From an uncultured Coriobacteriaceae bacterium (lineage in GTDB: Bacteria; Actinomycetota; Coriobacteriia; Coriobacteriales; Atopobiaceae), in NCBI GenBank assembly GCA_902779675.1, contig CACZCK010000003.1:1-64000 (forward strand): 64,000 nucleotides of DNA, in the 5' to 3' direction. Below the pieces are notes generated by a model. It did not search any database. It saw only the letters and a list, made by a program, of their open reading frames with translations, and had not been told where the DNA came from. Numbering within the stretch: the first letter of the stretch is position 1; the number at the start of each line of letters is the position of its first letter. Both the position numbers and the translations under genes were made by a program. This document shows positions 1-8,585 of the stretch, piece by piece.

Positions 1-132
1 GGCAGAGAGGTATTCGCGCTGGGTGATGGATGGCTTGCCCGTAGACGTCGAGAGCCCGCAATAAAAGCCTTGACAATCTATAGGAGCGTCGGTTTTGTAC
101 CGTGGCTGCTTGGCGAAGCCGTTCTGTTTCAT
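1..132 (-). CDS. Partial hypothetical protein, N-terminal end only
   Basis: An open frame begins with ATG on the minus strand at 132 and runs for 44 codons off the left edge without a stop. A GAGGG ribosome-binding site lies about 7 bases upstream on that strand. The visible peptide starts MKQNGFAKQPRYKTD and ends KPSITQREYLSA, with two cysteines near residues 20 and 25. I do not recognise the family. It lies downstream of the membrane protein at 254-1183 on the same strand, but a terminator separates them, so it probably has its own promoter. The call rests on the start codon, ribosome-binding site and uninterrupted frame only. Confidence 0.5.
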   Translation of the reverse strand, partial: MKQNGFAKQPRYKTDAPIDCQGFYCGLSTSTGKPSITQREYLSA

Positions 133-182
133 GCACAGCCCTCACAACGTTCCAGTTGAGGCCGGCACTTGCCCATAGACGG

Positions 183-224
183 GAGAAGAAAAGGGCTGCA
201 TGCCATTCGTTTGGCATGCAGCCC
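183..224 (-). terminator. Rho-independent terminator of the minus-strand membrane protein gene
   Basis: A 12-bp perfect stem (193-204 with 213-224) has an 8-base loop. On the minus strand it is followed by a T-rich tract, TTTTCTTCT. It lies about 30 bases past the stop of the gene ending at 254. Confidence 0.85.
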
Positions 225-253
225 CAAAGCCTTCGGTTGCAGCAGCGAATTGT

Positions 254-1183
254 CTACAGCTCGGCCGTCGACCAGATGTACTTGTTGTTGATGTCAACGG
301 GCGTTTCGCCCATCTCCTGCTGGACGCTCTGGCCCAGCGCGTAGTACAGGCTGTCGGACAGGCGGTAGCGCGGTGCCTGTTGGAGCACGGCTAGACCATC
401 GCCCGAGGTGGGGGCGCCACCGCGCGGGAACATGACTGCCAGGAACGAGTCCCCGTCGGTGTTGCGCACGATCCACACCACGTCGACAAAGTCCTGCGCG
501 CCCGTGTCGCCCGAGCCGCGCACCTGACGATCGCCGATGGCGTTGGCGATGGCAGCGCAGCGTAGGGCCGCGTTGCCGGCCAGTGCGGGCGCCTGCACAC
601 CGTTGAGGTCGGTGAGCACGTTGGTTACCTGTACGCGCCCGCCAATGACCTCGGCGGTCACGTCGCCCGTGGTCACAGAGACGTCGGCGTCGCCAAAGTG
701 CAGGTTGCGGGCCTGTTGGACGATATCCTCGGCTGCGGGCTGGTCGGGCAGGGTATAGGTCTCCGGCGTCTCCTCTTCGGGCTGCTCGACCTCAGCCTCG
801 GGTTCGGTGGCCTCGGGTTCTTCCGCTTGTTCCTCGAGTTGCTCCTCAGGCTCCTCCGTCGTCTCGCGAGCGGCCACGGGCTCGGTGCGCGGGCCTGACT
901 CGGGTTTGGCGAAGGGCTTGGCCACCATCAAAAAGCCCACGATGGCGGCTGCAGCCAGAAGCCCGCCCGCCATCATGCGTATGGTTTTATTGCGGTTGGC
1001 CTTGGCCTCGTAGTCGACTTTATTGGTCTCGAGGCCATACACCACAGGCTCGCCCTCGAAGTCGGCGTGCACGCGGGGCACGGTATCGATGGGGCCAAAG
1101 CTGCCGGTGTCATCAAAGCTGGGGTCGAGGACCTCGAGCTCGTCTTGTTGGGAGTCCTCGTCCCTGCGGGAGTGGCTTGCCAA
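254..1183 (-). CDS. Single-pass membrane protein with acidic linker, unknown function
   Basis: This is a 309-residue protein. The frame is open further upstream, but I chose the TTG at 1183 because a GGGGGA ribosome-binding site lies just before it and the extra upstream residues overlap the divergent promoter region. Residues 1-66 are polar and acidic, about 68-88 form one hydrophobic membrane segment after a basic stretch, and about 95-150 are a Glu/Pro-rich low-complexity linker. The rest is a compact domain of about 160 residues, probably outside the cell. The charge pattern suggests N-in, C-out. No catalytic motif is recognisable. It is divergent from the coiled-coil protein gene at 1433, with about 250 bases between them, and is followed by a terminator. 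Function is not assigned. Confidence 0.75.
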   Translation of the reverse strand: MASHSRRDEDSQQDELEVLDPSFDDTGSFGPIDTVPRVHADFEGEPVVYGLETNKVDYEAKANRNKTIRMMAGGLLAAAAIVGFLMVAKPFAKPESGPRTEPVAARETTEEPEEQLEEQAEEPEATEPEAEVEQPEEETPETYTLPDQPAAEDIVQQARNLHFGDADVSVTTGDVTAEVIGGRVQVTNVLTDLNGVQAPALAGNAALRCAAIANAIGDRQVRGSGDTGAQDFVDVVWIVRNTDGDSFLAVMFPRGGAPTSGDGLAVLQQAPRYRLSDSLYYALGQSVQQEMGETPVDINNKYIWSTAEL

Positions 1184-1432
1184 GGGATTCCCCCTTCCAA
1201 GTTGTACGTTCGTGCGTATTCGCAATGATAGCAAGAGGGCGCCCGAAAGGTGCCTGCGCTCATGCGTTCGCACCCATTTTGTATGCCTCACACCCGTCTG
1301 ACGCCCCGTTTGAGGTGTATGTACGCGGTGTGGGTTGCCAGAGTGCGCACAGAATCTGTTAGGATAAAGAAGATTGCGACCCGAATGTGGCGCGCAAGAA
1401 GTAGGGGTCGTTATGTATCGAAGGGGGTTGCT

Positions 1433-1927
1433 ATGCAGCCAGGCGAGGAGATCGAGAACTTGGTGTCCGAGCTCGAGCAGGTCGTGAGTGAGGGCAAGAC
1501 GCCCTTCGGCGGCAACGGCAAGAAGATCGTTGACGCGAACGACGTTTACGAGATCATCGACGAGATCCGCCGCGTGTTCCCGCAGGAGTTCGCCGACGCT
1601 CGTCGCATCGTCAAGGAGGAAGCCGAGACGCTCGAGCGTGCCCAGATGCAGGCAGACTCCATCATTGCGGACGCGCAGCAGCAGGCCATGATACTGGCCT
1701 CCGACCAGGAGATCGTGCGCCTTGCGCAGCAGCAGGCCGAGCAGATTCGCGACCAGGCCCAGCAGTACGAGCGTGACACCCGCTACAACGCCGAGGAGTA
1801 TGCCGACACCGTGCTCGCGCACCTTGAGGACAACATCAAGTCGCTCACCAACTCCGTCTCGCGCGTGCGCCAGACGTTGAGCGAGAACTCCGGTGCCCGC
1901 AACTCGTCCAACAGGGTCGACTGGTAG
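1433..1927 (+). CDS. DivIVA-like / ATP-synthase-B-like coiled-coil protein
   Basis: This 164-residue protein is mostly helix. It is rich in Glu, Gln and Ala with heptad-like spacing from about residue 50 to 150 (segments such as EEAETLERAQMQADSIIADA). Such proteins in Actinobacteria are annotated as DivIVA-like septum or envelope scaffolds or as ATPase subunit-like proteins; a specific role cannot be read from the sequence. The ATG at 1433 has AAGGGGG about 6 bases upstream; the frame stays open upstream but lacks a better site. The gene ends 5 bases before yceD, so it probably starts the yceD-rpmF-plsX operon. No membrane segment or signal peptide is seen. Confidence 0.75.
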   Translation: MQPGEEIENLVSELEQVVSEGKTPFGGNGKKIVDANDVYEIIDEIRRVFPQEFADARRIVKEEAETLERAQMQADSIIADAQQQAMILASDQEIVRLAQQQAEQIRDQAQQYERDTRYNAEEYADTVLAHLEDNIKSLTNSVSRVRQTLSENSGARNSSNRVDW

Positions 1928-1932
1928 CGCGC

Positions 1933-2487
1933 ATGCAGCAAGTTACCATGATTCTTGACGATCGCCTGGCCAACGCCGGCGATACCCTGCCGCTCGTCGG
2001 CCACATGGCCGACAAGGGCTACGAGCTGGGCGAGCACGAGTTTGCGCTGCCGCAGGGGCTCGACTACGACCTTATGCTCACCAATGCCGGCGAGGGCATT
2101 CTCGCCACGGGTATCGTGCGTGGGCATGTGGTGGGCACCTGCGACCGCTGCCTCGAGCCGGCCGAGTTCGATATGGCAGCCGAGGTCGACGAGTACTACC
2201 TGTTCAAGGCCCCTTCGCAGACCGAGTCGCTCGGTGACGACGAAGACGACGTCGACTTTTCGCTGGTGGGGGAGGACCACACCATCGATCTTACCGACGC
2301 GCTGACCTCCGCCGTGCTGATGGAGACGCCCTTCGTGGTGTTGTGCCGCGACGACTGCAAGGGCCTGTGCCCGGTGTGCGGTGAGAATCTCAACCTGCAC
2401 GACTACGGCCACGCGAGTCAGATCGAGGAGGAGCGCCTGGCGTCCAACCCGTTTGCCGTGCTGCGCAACCTCAAGCTGGACGACTAG
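1933..2487 (+). CDS. YceD family (DUF177) protein
   Basis: The protein has 184 residues. YceD/DUF177 proteins are associated with 23S rRNA accumulation and are nearly always encoded just before rpmF, as here. A CxxC pair (C70, C73 in GTCDRCLEP) lies mid-protein and a second Cys-rich cluster (C138, C142, C146, C149 in CRDDCKGLCPVCG) lies near the C-terminus. Together these could bind a metal, which is typical of the actinobacterial and firmicute members. The ATG follows the preceding stop by 5 bases, suggesting translational coupling. A palindrome and the rpmF leader follow. Confidence 0.88.
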   Translation: MQQVTMILDDRLANAGDTLPLVGHMADKGYELGEHEFALPQGLDYDLMLTNAGEGILATGIVRGHVVGTCDRCLEPAEFDMAAEVDEYYLFKAPSQTESLGDDEDDVDFSLVGEDHTIDLTDALTSAVLMETPFVVLCRDDCKGLCPVCGENLNLHDYGHASQIEEERLASNPFAVLRNLKLDD

Positions 2488-2504
2488 GCCAGACGCTCGT
2501 GACG

Positions 2505-2527
2505 CTATTTCTTCACATGAAGAATAG
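2505..2527. promoter_or_regulatory. Near-perfect palindrome upstream of rpmF-plsX-acpP
   Basis: CTATTTCTTCA-CA-TGAAGAATAG is an inverted repeat with 10 paired bases, one unpaired T and a 2-base centre. The tiny centre favours a protein-binding site over a terminator hairpin, and there is no T tract. It sits in the only sizeable gap between yceD and rpmF. Its role as an operator is inference. Confidence 0.35.
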
Positions 2528-2637
2528 TTGTTACGTGCGCACTGACCACAAGGTGTGGTAGAGTACATCCTTGCATGTCTGCAGGAAAGACCGTCCGACG
2601 CCCGTCGGGCGTTGGTTAGGTGTAAGAGAGGTTCAAG

Positions 2638-2817
2638 ATGGCAGTTCCTAAGCAAAAGAAGGGCCGCGGCGCCACGCACACTCGCCGCTCCGCCAACAGC
2701 AAGCTCGCCGCCGCCGCACGTTCCACGTGCCCCCAGTGCGGTGCCCCTAAGCTTCCGCATCACGTGTGCCCCAACTGCGGCTTCTACAAGGACCGCGAGG
2801 TTGTCGTCACCGACTAG
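2638..2817 (+). CDS. rpmF: 50S ribosomal protein L32
   Basis: This 59-residue basic protein has the L32 start AVPKQKKGR and a zinc ribbon formed by C31, C34, C44 and C47 (CPQCG and CPNCG), i.e. the zinc-binding C+ form of L32. It is a large-subunit protein near the peptide exit region. The ATG at 2638 is preceded by AGAGAGGTTCAAG. The yceD-rpmF-plsX order is classical. A hairpin terminator lies 20 bases after the stop, so read-through into plsX may be partial. Confidence 0.97.
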   Translation: MAVPKQKKGRGATHTRRSANSKLAAAARSTCPQCGAPKLPHHVCPNCGFYKDREVVVTD

Positions 2818-2837
2818 GTTGGCGCGATACGCAAGCA

Positions 2838-2875
2838 AAGGAGGCCGGTCCCTTCCGGGGTCGGCCTCCTTCTCG
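2838..2875 (+). terminator. Terminator-like hairpin between rpmF and plsX
   Basis: A stem of about 15 bp (2838-2852 with 2857-2871, two G-T pairs) has a TTCC loop and is followed by TCTCGT, a weak T tract. It could end the ribosomal transcript or reduce flow into plsX. Confidence 0.6.
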
Positions 2876-2961
2876 TATGATTCGCCCGAATGGCACAGAC
2901 GGACGATGCGCCGTTCTTGTGGCCGACAGGCGCGGGCGAGGGCATGAGAGGAGCGATTGCC

Positions 2962-3954
2962 ATGGTTACCATTTGCGTTGACGTCATGGGCGGGGACCGC
3001 GAGCCCCAGGTGGTGCTCGAGGGCATCGATGCGGTGCTCAAGGCCGATGCCGACCTGTGCGTGCTGGCGGCCGGCCCCGAGGAGTTGGTCACCCCCTTCT
3101 GCGCAGATCACGAGCGTGCGCGTGCCCTGGTGTGCACCGAGGCCATCGCAATGGACGAGCATCCGGCAGAGGCCGTGCGACAGAAGAAGGACTCCACCAT
3201 CGTGCGCGCCTGTCAGGCCGTACGCAAGGGCGAGGCCGATGGCTTCTTTTCTGCCGGCTCGACCGGTGCAATCTTTGCCGCCTCGACGCTGGGGGTAGGC
3301 CGCATCAAGGGCATCAAGCGCCCGGCTATCGCAGGTGTGCTCCCTGGTCCCTCGGGGCGCCAGACGGTCATGCTCGACCTAGGCGCAAACGCCGACGTGC
3401 GCCCCGAGATGATCGTGCAGTTTGCCCAGATGGGCCGCGCCTACTCCCGCGTGGTTCTGGGCGTCGAAGACCCGCATGTCGCGCTGCTCTCCAACGGCAC
3501 GGAGGATACCAAGGGCTCCGAGCAGGCGCTGGCCTTCCACAAGGCGCTGGCCGAGGAGGGCCCATGGTTTGCCGGCAACGCCGAGGGTACCGATCTGCTT
3601 GCCGGCACCCACGACGTCATCGTGACCGACGGCTTCACGGGCAACGTGGCTCTCAAGTCGCTTGAGGGCACCGCCAAGTACATCCTGCGCGAGGTCAAGC
3701 GCATGACTGGACAGTCCAAGCGCGCCGCCGCGGGTGCTCTGCTGCTCAAGCCTGCCCTCAAAGAGCTGGCGCGCGGCCTCTCGGGTGACGAGCTGGGCGG
3801 TGCCATCCTGCTGGGTCTCAAGGCGCCTGTGCTCATTGGGCACGGCGATACCTCGGTGGACGCCATCAAGAACGGCACGCTGGCCACTGCGTCAGCCGTG
3901 CGCGGGGGGCTTGTGGACAAAATCGCTCAGGCCATCACGCGCGACGCCGACTAG
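2962..3954 (+). CDS. plsX: Phosphate acyltransferase PlsX
   Basis: PlsX converts acyl-ACP and phosphate to acyl-phosphate, the donor for glycerol-3-phosphate acylation in phospholipid synthesis. The 330-residue protein has the family start VDVMGGD, the SAGSTGA segment near residue 95, LDLGANAD, and the VTDGFTGNVALK motif in the second half. The ATG at 2962 is chosen because AGAGGAG lies 9 bases upstream and family homology begins there; upstream ATGs in frame add unrelated residues. acpP follows about 120 bases later. Grouping with rpmF, acpP and rnc is common in bacteria. Confidence 0.96.
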   Translation: MVTICVDVMGGDREPQVVLEGIDAVLKADADLCVLAAGPEELVTPFCADHERARALVCTEAIAMDEHPAEAVRQKKDSTIVRACQAVRKGEADGFFSAGSTGAIFAASTLGVGRIKGIKRPAIAGVLPGPSGRQTVMLDLGANADVRPEMIVQFAQMGRAYSRVVLGVEDPHVALLSNGTEDTKGSEQALAFHKALAEEGPWFAGNAEGTDLLAGTHDVIVTDGFTGNVALKSLEGTAKYILREVKRMTGQSKRAAAGALLLKPALKELARGLSGDELGGAILLGLKAPVLIGHGDTSVDAIKNGTLATASAVRGGLVDKIAQAITRDAD

Positions 3955-4074
3955 CTACAATGGCAATGGCCGCTGCCCAGCGGGCCAGTGCACGGCCAAG
4001 GGGCCGCTGCGCCACGGCAGGGGAGCGGCATGCGCGCCTGCGCGCATCACATTTCAGACGAAGGGAACAGACCA

Positions 4075-4311
4075 ATGGATCGCGATGCCATCTTTGCCAA
4101 GGCACGGGCAATCATCTCCGAGACGCTCGACGTCGACGAGGCCGACATCACCGACGACACCGAGTTCAAGGCCCTCGAGGCCGACTCCTTTGACATGCTC
4201 GAGCTCGTGAGCGCGTTCGAGGACGAGTTCGAGATGGAGATGCCCGACGACGGCATGGAGCGCGTCGTGACCGTTGGCGACGTCGTCAACGCCATCGAGG
4301 AACTGCAGTAG
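4075..4311 (+). CDS. acpP: Acyl carrier protein
   Basis: This 78-residue, strongly acidic four-helix protein carries fatty acyl groups on a phosphopantetheine arm. Ser38 in EADSFDMLEL is the attachment site; the sequence reads DSF rather than the commoner DSL. An AAGGGAA ribosome-binding site lies about 8 bases before the ATG. It lies between plsX and rnc, so it is most likely the fatty-acid synthesis ACP. A second, different carrier protein is encoded at 52725. Confidence 0.95.
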   Translation: MDRDAIFAKARAIISETLDVDEADITDDTEFKALEADSFDMLELVSAFEDEFEMEMPDDGMERVVTVGDVVNAIEELQ

Positions 4312-4319
4312 GTCGTTCC

Positions 4320-5051
4320 TTGAAGCTGCACAAGAGGGTAAAGCTCATAGAGGAGATCGTCGGGCACCACTTTGCCGACGAGAACCTCGTCATAGCGGCC
4401 ATCACGCATCCGTCTGCCGCCGAGGGCAAGGCCGTCTCGGCGAGCTACGAGCGTCTGGAGTTCCTAGGCGACTCGGTGCTGGGCGCCATGGTGGCCGTCG
4501 ACCTCTACCTCAAGTTCCCGGGTATGGATGAGGGCCAGCTGTCCATGCTCAAGATCGCGCTGGTCAGCGGCGAGATGCTCTCCGATGTGGCCCGCGGTCT
4601 GGGCATCGGAGAGCTTATCTTGCTGGGCGAGTCAGAGAAGGGCACCGGCGCGCGCGGCATGCGCTCTGCGCTGGAGAACGTCTACGAGGCACTCGTGGGT
4701 GCCCTGTACCTCGACGGCGGCTATGACGCGGCTCACGACTTCGTGGTCCGCACGCTGCATCCGCGCATTACGCCCGACCTGGCCCGCAACGTCGTGCCCG
4801 CCAAGTCGCGCCTGCAGGAGGTCGTGCAGCGCGACTACCGCGTGGGTCCGACCTACAAGCTCGAGGGCGAGTCTGGTCCCGCCCACAGTCCCACCTTCAC
4901 CTCGGTGGTGCTGGTGGAGGGTCGCCGCGTGGGGCGCGGCACCGGCTCGACTAAGAAGGAGTCCCAGGCAAATGCGGCCGCCGACGCGCTGGTGCGCATG
5001 GGGTACGAGGAGGGCGACGTGAGCCCTGAGGAGGGCTCGTCGTGTATCTGA
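4320..5051 (+). CDS. rnc: Ribonuclease III
   Basis: RNase III cuts double-stranded RNA in rRNA precursors and structured mRNAs. The 243-residue protein has the signature ERLEFLGDSVLG at about residues 44-55 and the second metal-binding stretch ENVYEALVGALYLDGG near 120-135. A C-terminal double-stranded RNA-binding domain spans about 160-232 (KKESQANAAADAL). The TTG start is 8 bases after the acpP stop. Its 3' end overlaps the smc start by 10 bases. It would be the expected nuclease for the very long hairpins predicted after ffh and ftsH. Confidence 0.96.
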   Translation: MKLHKRVKLIEEIVGHHFADENLVIAAITHPSAAEGKAVSASYERLEFLGDSVLGAMVAVDLYLKFPGMDEGQLSMLKIALVSGEMLSDVARGLGIGELILLGESEKGTGARGMRSALENVYEALVGALYLDGGYDAAHDFVVRTLHPRITPDLARNVVPAKSRLQEVVQRDYRVGPTYKLEGESGPAHSPTFTSVVLVEGRRVGRGTGSTKKESQANAAADALVRMGYEEGDVSPEEGSSCI

Positions 5052-8000
5052 AGTCGCTGACGCTCAAGGGCTTCAAGTCCTTTGCCGACCGCACGCACAT
5101 GGTGTTCGACCCGGGCCTCACCGTAGTGGTGGGTCCCAACGGGTCGGGTAAGTCCAACGTGTCCGACGCCATCCTGTGGGTGCTCGGCGAGCAGAGCGCC
5201 AAGCAGCTGCGCGGCCAGGCCATGGAGGACGTGATCTTCTCTGGTTCGTCGGCGCGCAAGCCGGTGGGCCTCGCCGAGGTCACGCTCGTGCTCGACAACA
5301 CCGACCACACCCTTCCGATCGATTTCTCCGAGGTCGCCATCACGCGTCGCATGTACCGCTCCGGCGAGAGCGAGTACCTCATCAACAACGCGCCGTCGCG
5401 CCTCATGGACATCACCGACATCCTGCACGACTCGGGCTTGGGCAAGGATACGCACTCCATCATCAGCCAGGGCAAGCTCGACTCCATCCTGGCGAGCAGG
5501 CCCGAGGAGCGCCGTTCGCTGATCGAGGAGGCGGCCGGCATCTCCAAGCACCGCCGCCGCAAGGAGCGCTCCGAGCGCAAGCTCAAGTCGATGCAGGACA
5601 ACCTCACCCGCGCTAAGGACATTCAGCGCGAGATCGGGCGCCAGCTGCGCCCGCTCGAGCGCCAGGTCGACAAGGCCAAGCGCCATCGCGACCTTTCCGA
5701 GCGCCTGCGCGAGATTTCGGCCATTCTGGCCGTTGACGACCTGCGCCTGCTGCAGGCCAACTACGCGCGCCTCACCACACGTGGCAACGAGGCCGATGCC
5801 GCGGTCGAACTGGCGCAGTACCGCGCCACCGAGAAGGAGCGCGAGCTGGAGAAGCTGCAGTCGCTGCTTGAGCAGAAGGGCCTCTTTGTGGGCGACCTCG
5901 GCGAGCAGCGCCGACGCATGCAGGACCTGTTGGGCCGCATGGACTCCGACATGCGCCTGCTCGAGGAGAAGGGGCGCAACATGGTGTCGCGCCTCTCCGA
6001 GATGCGCATGACGCTATCGTCGGCCGAGAAGCAGCGTTCCGACACTGCGGCCGAGAAGGAGCGCGTGTCGGGCGAGCTGAGCGACGCCCGCGTGCGGGCC
6101 GCCGATCTCTCCGAGCGCGTGCGCCAGCTGCAGCAGGAAGCCAAGCAGGCCACCGAGCTGCGTCGCAGCCTGGGCAACCGCTACGCGCAGATGGTCAACG
6201 AGCAGCGTCAGGCCCAGCGCACCGCAGACGCCGAGACGCTCGCATATGCAAAGCTTGAGGATCAGATCTCCAACGCCAAGCTCGAGGACGAGATGTTCGA
6301 GAGCCGTCTGGCGCAGATTGCCGAGACGCTCGCCACGACCGAGGAGGCCCTGGCAGAGCGTACGGGCACACGCGACAGCCTGGCCACCAAGCTCGACGAG
6401 GCGCAGCGTGCGGCCGAAGAGGCCGAGGCGAGCATCCGCGATTGCCGCGGCTCCATCGACGAGGCCAAGCGCGGGGAGGGTTCGGCGCGCGAGCGGCTGA
6501 GCAAGGCGCGCGCGACGCTCTCGGCACTGGAGTCGGTGGACGAGCAGAGCGAGAACGCAAGCGGGCTCACCGCTGCCATCGCTGCCTCCGACGAGGGCCT
6601 CGAGCTGGTTTCGTGCCGTCTGGCGGACCTCATCGAGGTGCCCGCCGAGCTTGACACGCTGGTGGAGCGCCTGTTGGGCGACGACCTCGCCGCCCTGGTA
6701 GTGGATGCCGCCGACGATGCCGCGCGCCTTGCCGGTGCCGCGGTGCGCATGGGCCGCACGAGTGGCCGCGCAACCATCGTTGCGCTCGGTGGCGCATCCG
6801 AGGAACAGGAGCACGACGCCCCGGGCGAGCGTCTGCTCGACCGCCTGGGTTGCAAGCCCGAGGCACGGGGCCTGCTTGCGGCCCTGTTGGGAGATGTGCG
6901 TCTGGTTGGCAATGCCACCGAGGCCATTCGCGCTCACGGCGAGGCACCTCACCTCACCTTCGTGACCGAGGACGGTGTGACGGTGCTGCCCGACGGCCGT
7001 GTGGTGGTAGGCGCCGAGGCCGGAGCCGAGCAGGGTGCCCTCGAGCGCAAGCGTCGTATCCGCGCCCTGCGCGAGGGGATGGACGCTCTCGAGGCCGCGC
7101 ATGACGAGGCCCAGAAGAAGCTGGCCGAGGCCGAAGCGGCTCTGGCGGATGCACGCGACGCGAGCGCCCGCGCCAAGGGCGAGGTTGCCCGCCTGCGCGG
7201 CGAGCACGCCTCTGTGGCATCTGAGATCGGCCGCCTCGAGGCCCAGCGTAACCAAGCGTCGTCCGAGCAGGCGCAGGTTGCCAAGCGCCGTGCCGCCGCC
7301 TCTCAGAAGGCCGACGACGCTCGACCGCAAATCGAGCGGCATCGTACGGCAGCCCGCGAGGCCGAGAAGCGTGTTGCAGAGCTCGGGGCCAAGCTCGAGG
7401 AGCTCTCGACGGAGCGCTCGCGCGCCAGCAAGGAGGAGAATGACGCCTCGGCGCGCGTGGCCGACGTGCGTCTGGAGCTCGCGACCACCATGGAACGTCG
7501 CGGCAACCTCGAGCGGCGCGAGCACGACCTCTCGCGCACCCTCGCCGATCTGGAGAAGCGGCGTGCCACAGCAGAGCGCTCCGCCCGCTCGCTGGAGGTG
7601 CTGCGTCTGAGGGTCGACCCGCTCTACGACCGTTACGAGGCAGTCCACGCGCGCGCCGTGGAGTGGGCCGAGCTGCTGCGCGACCGCAGCCGCCTGGCAG
7701 AGGCCGACAGTGACTCCCTCAAGCAGACTATCGGCGACGCGAAGCAGGCCGTGAGCGAGGCCAACACTCAGCTGCAGATCGCGCGCGACACGGTGGGCGA
7801 GGTCAAGGTCGAGATGGGCCGCGTCGAGGTGCAGGTGGAGAACGCCATCAACGCCATCGTCTCGCAGGGCTATGTGCTCGACGAGGCGCTCCTGCTGCCC
7901 GAGCCCGACGACCGTCCTGCGATGGAGGAGGAGGCCGAAGCCCTGCGGCGCAAGATCGCCAACATCGGCCCGGTCAACGAAGTCGCCATGGACGAGTACC

Positions 8001-8584
8001 TGCGCCTCAAGGAGAGGTCCGACTACATCGACGAGCAGGTGGCCGACCTCGAGCGGGCGCGCACGGCACTGGCCAAGATTACCTCTGCCATCGAGCGCAA
8101 GATGCGCAGGCAGTTCCTGGTGATCTTCGATGCTGTCAACGCCAACTTCTCCGAGGTCTTCAGCATGCTCTTCCCGGGTGGCCAGGCGCACCTCGAGATG
8201 ACCGATCCCGACCACCTCACCGAGACGGGCATCGAGATTGTGGCTCAGCCGCGCGGCAAGCGGATTCAGAAGATGACGCTCATGAGCGGTGGCGAGAAGT
8301 CGCTCACGGCGCTGGCGCTGCTGTTTGCGGTGTACAAGACGCGCACGGTCCCGTTCTACGTCTTCGACGAGGTCGAGGCTGCGCTCGACGACTCCAACCT
8401 CTCCAAGCTGCTCGATGCCATCGAACAGCTGAAGGACACGACACAACTGATTGTCATCAGCCATCAGAGGCGTACGATGGAACAGGCGGACGTACTCTAT
8501 GGCGTCTCGATGCAGGCCGACGGCGTGAGCCATGTGGTAAGCCAGCGCCTCGACCGTGCCACAGGAAAGGTGGTGGAAGCCTAA
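5042..8584 (+). CDS. smc: Chromosome segregation protein SMC
   Basis: SMC is the long ATPase arm of the bacterial condensin that, with ScpA and ScpB, organises and segregates the chromosome. The 1180-residue length is typical. It has Walker A GPNGSGKSN near residue 32, a first coiled coil at about 170-500, a hinge at about 515-640, a second coiled coil to about 1000, the ABC signature LMSGGEKSLTALA near 1080 and Walker B FYVFDEVEAALDD near 1105. The GTG start overlaps the end of rnc, and ftsY begins 2 bases after its stop, so rnc-smc-ftsY is one transcription unit. Confidence 0.98.
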   Translation: MYLKSLTLKGFKSFADRTHMVFDPGLTVVVGPNGSGKSNVSDAILWVLGEQSAKQLRGQAMEDVIFSGSSARKPVGLAEVTLVLDNTDHTLPIDFSEVAITRRMYRSGESEYLINNAPSRLMDITDILHDSGLGKDTHSIISQGKLDSILASRPEERRSLIEEAAGISKHRRRKERSERKLKSMQDNLTRAKDIQREIGRQLRPLERQVDKAKRHRDLSERLREISAILAVDDLRLLQANYARLTTRGNEADAAVELAQYRATEKERELEKLQSLLEQKGLFVGDLGEQRRRMQDLLGRMDSDMRLLEEKGRNMVSRLSEMRMTLSSAEKQRSDTAAEKERVSGELSDARVRAADLSERVRQLQQEAKQATELRRSLGNRYAQMVNEQRQAQRTADAETLAYAKLEDQISNAKLEDEMFESRLAQIAETLATTEEALAERTGTRDSLATKLDEAQRAAEEAEASIRDCRGSIDEAKRGEGSARERLSKARATLSALESVDEQSENASGLTAAIAASDEGLELVSCRLADLIEVPAELDTLVERLLGDDLAALVVDAADDAARLAGAAVRMGRTSGRATIVALGGASEEQEHDAPGERLLDRLGCKPEARGLLAALLGDVRLVGNATEAIRAHGEAPHLTFVTEDGVTVLPDGRVVVGAEAGAEQGALERKRRIRALREGMDALEAAHDEAQKKLAEAEAALADARDASARAKGEVARLRGEHASVASEIGRLEAQRNQASSEQAQVAKRRAAASQKADDARPQIERHRTAAREAEKRVAELGAKLEELSTERSRASKEENDASARVADVRLELATTMERRGNLERREHDLSRTLADLEKRRATAERSARSLEVLRLRVDPLYDRYEAVHARAVEWAELLRDRSRLAEADSDSLKQTIGDAKQAVSEANTQLQIARDTVGEVKVEMGRVEVQVENAINAIVSQGYVLDEALLLPEPDDRPAMEEEAEALRRKIANIGPVNEVAMDEYLRLKERSDYIDEQVADLERARTALAKITSAIERKMRRQFLVIFDAVNANFSEVFSMLFPGGQAHLEMTDPDHLTETGIEIVAQPRGKRIQKMTLMSGGEKSLTALALLFAVYKTRTVPFYVFDEVEAALDDSNLSKLLDAIEQLKDTTQLIVISHQRRTMEQADVLYGVSMQADGVSHVVSQRLDRATGKVVEA

Positions 8585-8585
8585 G

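Noticed and set aside
70..105. TTGACA and TTTTGT as a plus-strand promoter near the left edge
   Set aside because: It lies inside the partial minus-strand gene 1-132 and no plus-strand gene follows.
1184..1822. Extension of the 254-1183 protein to an upstream start at 1822
   Set aside because: The added part runs antisense to the coiled-coil gene at 1433 and across the divergent promoter region; the TTG at 1183 has a good ribosome-binding site.
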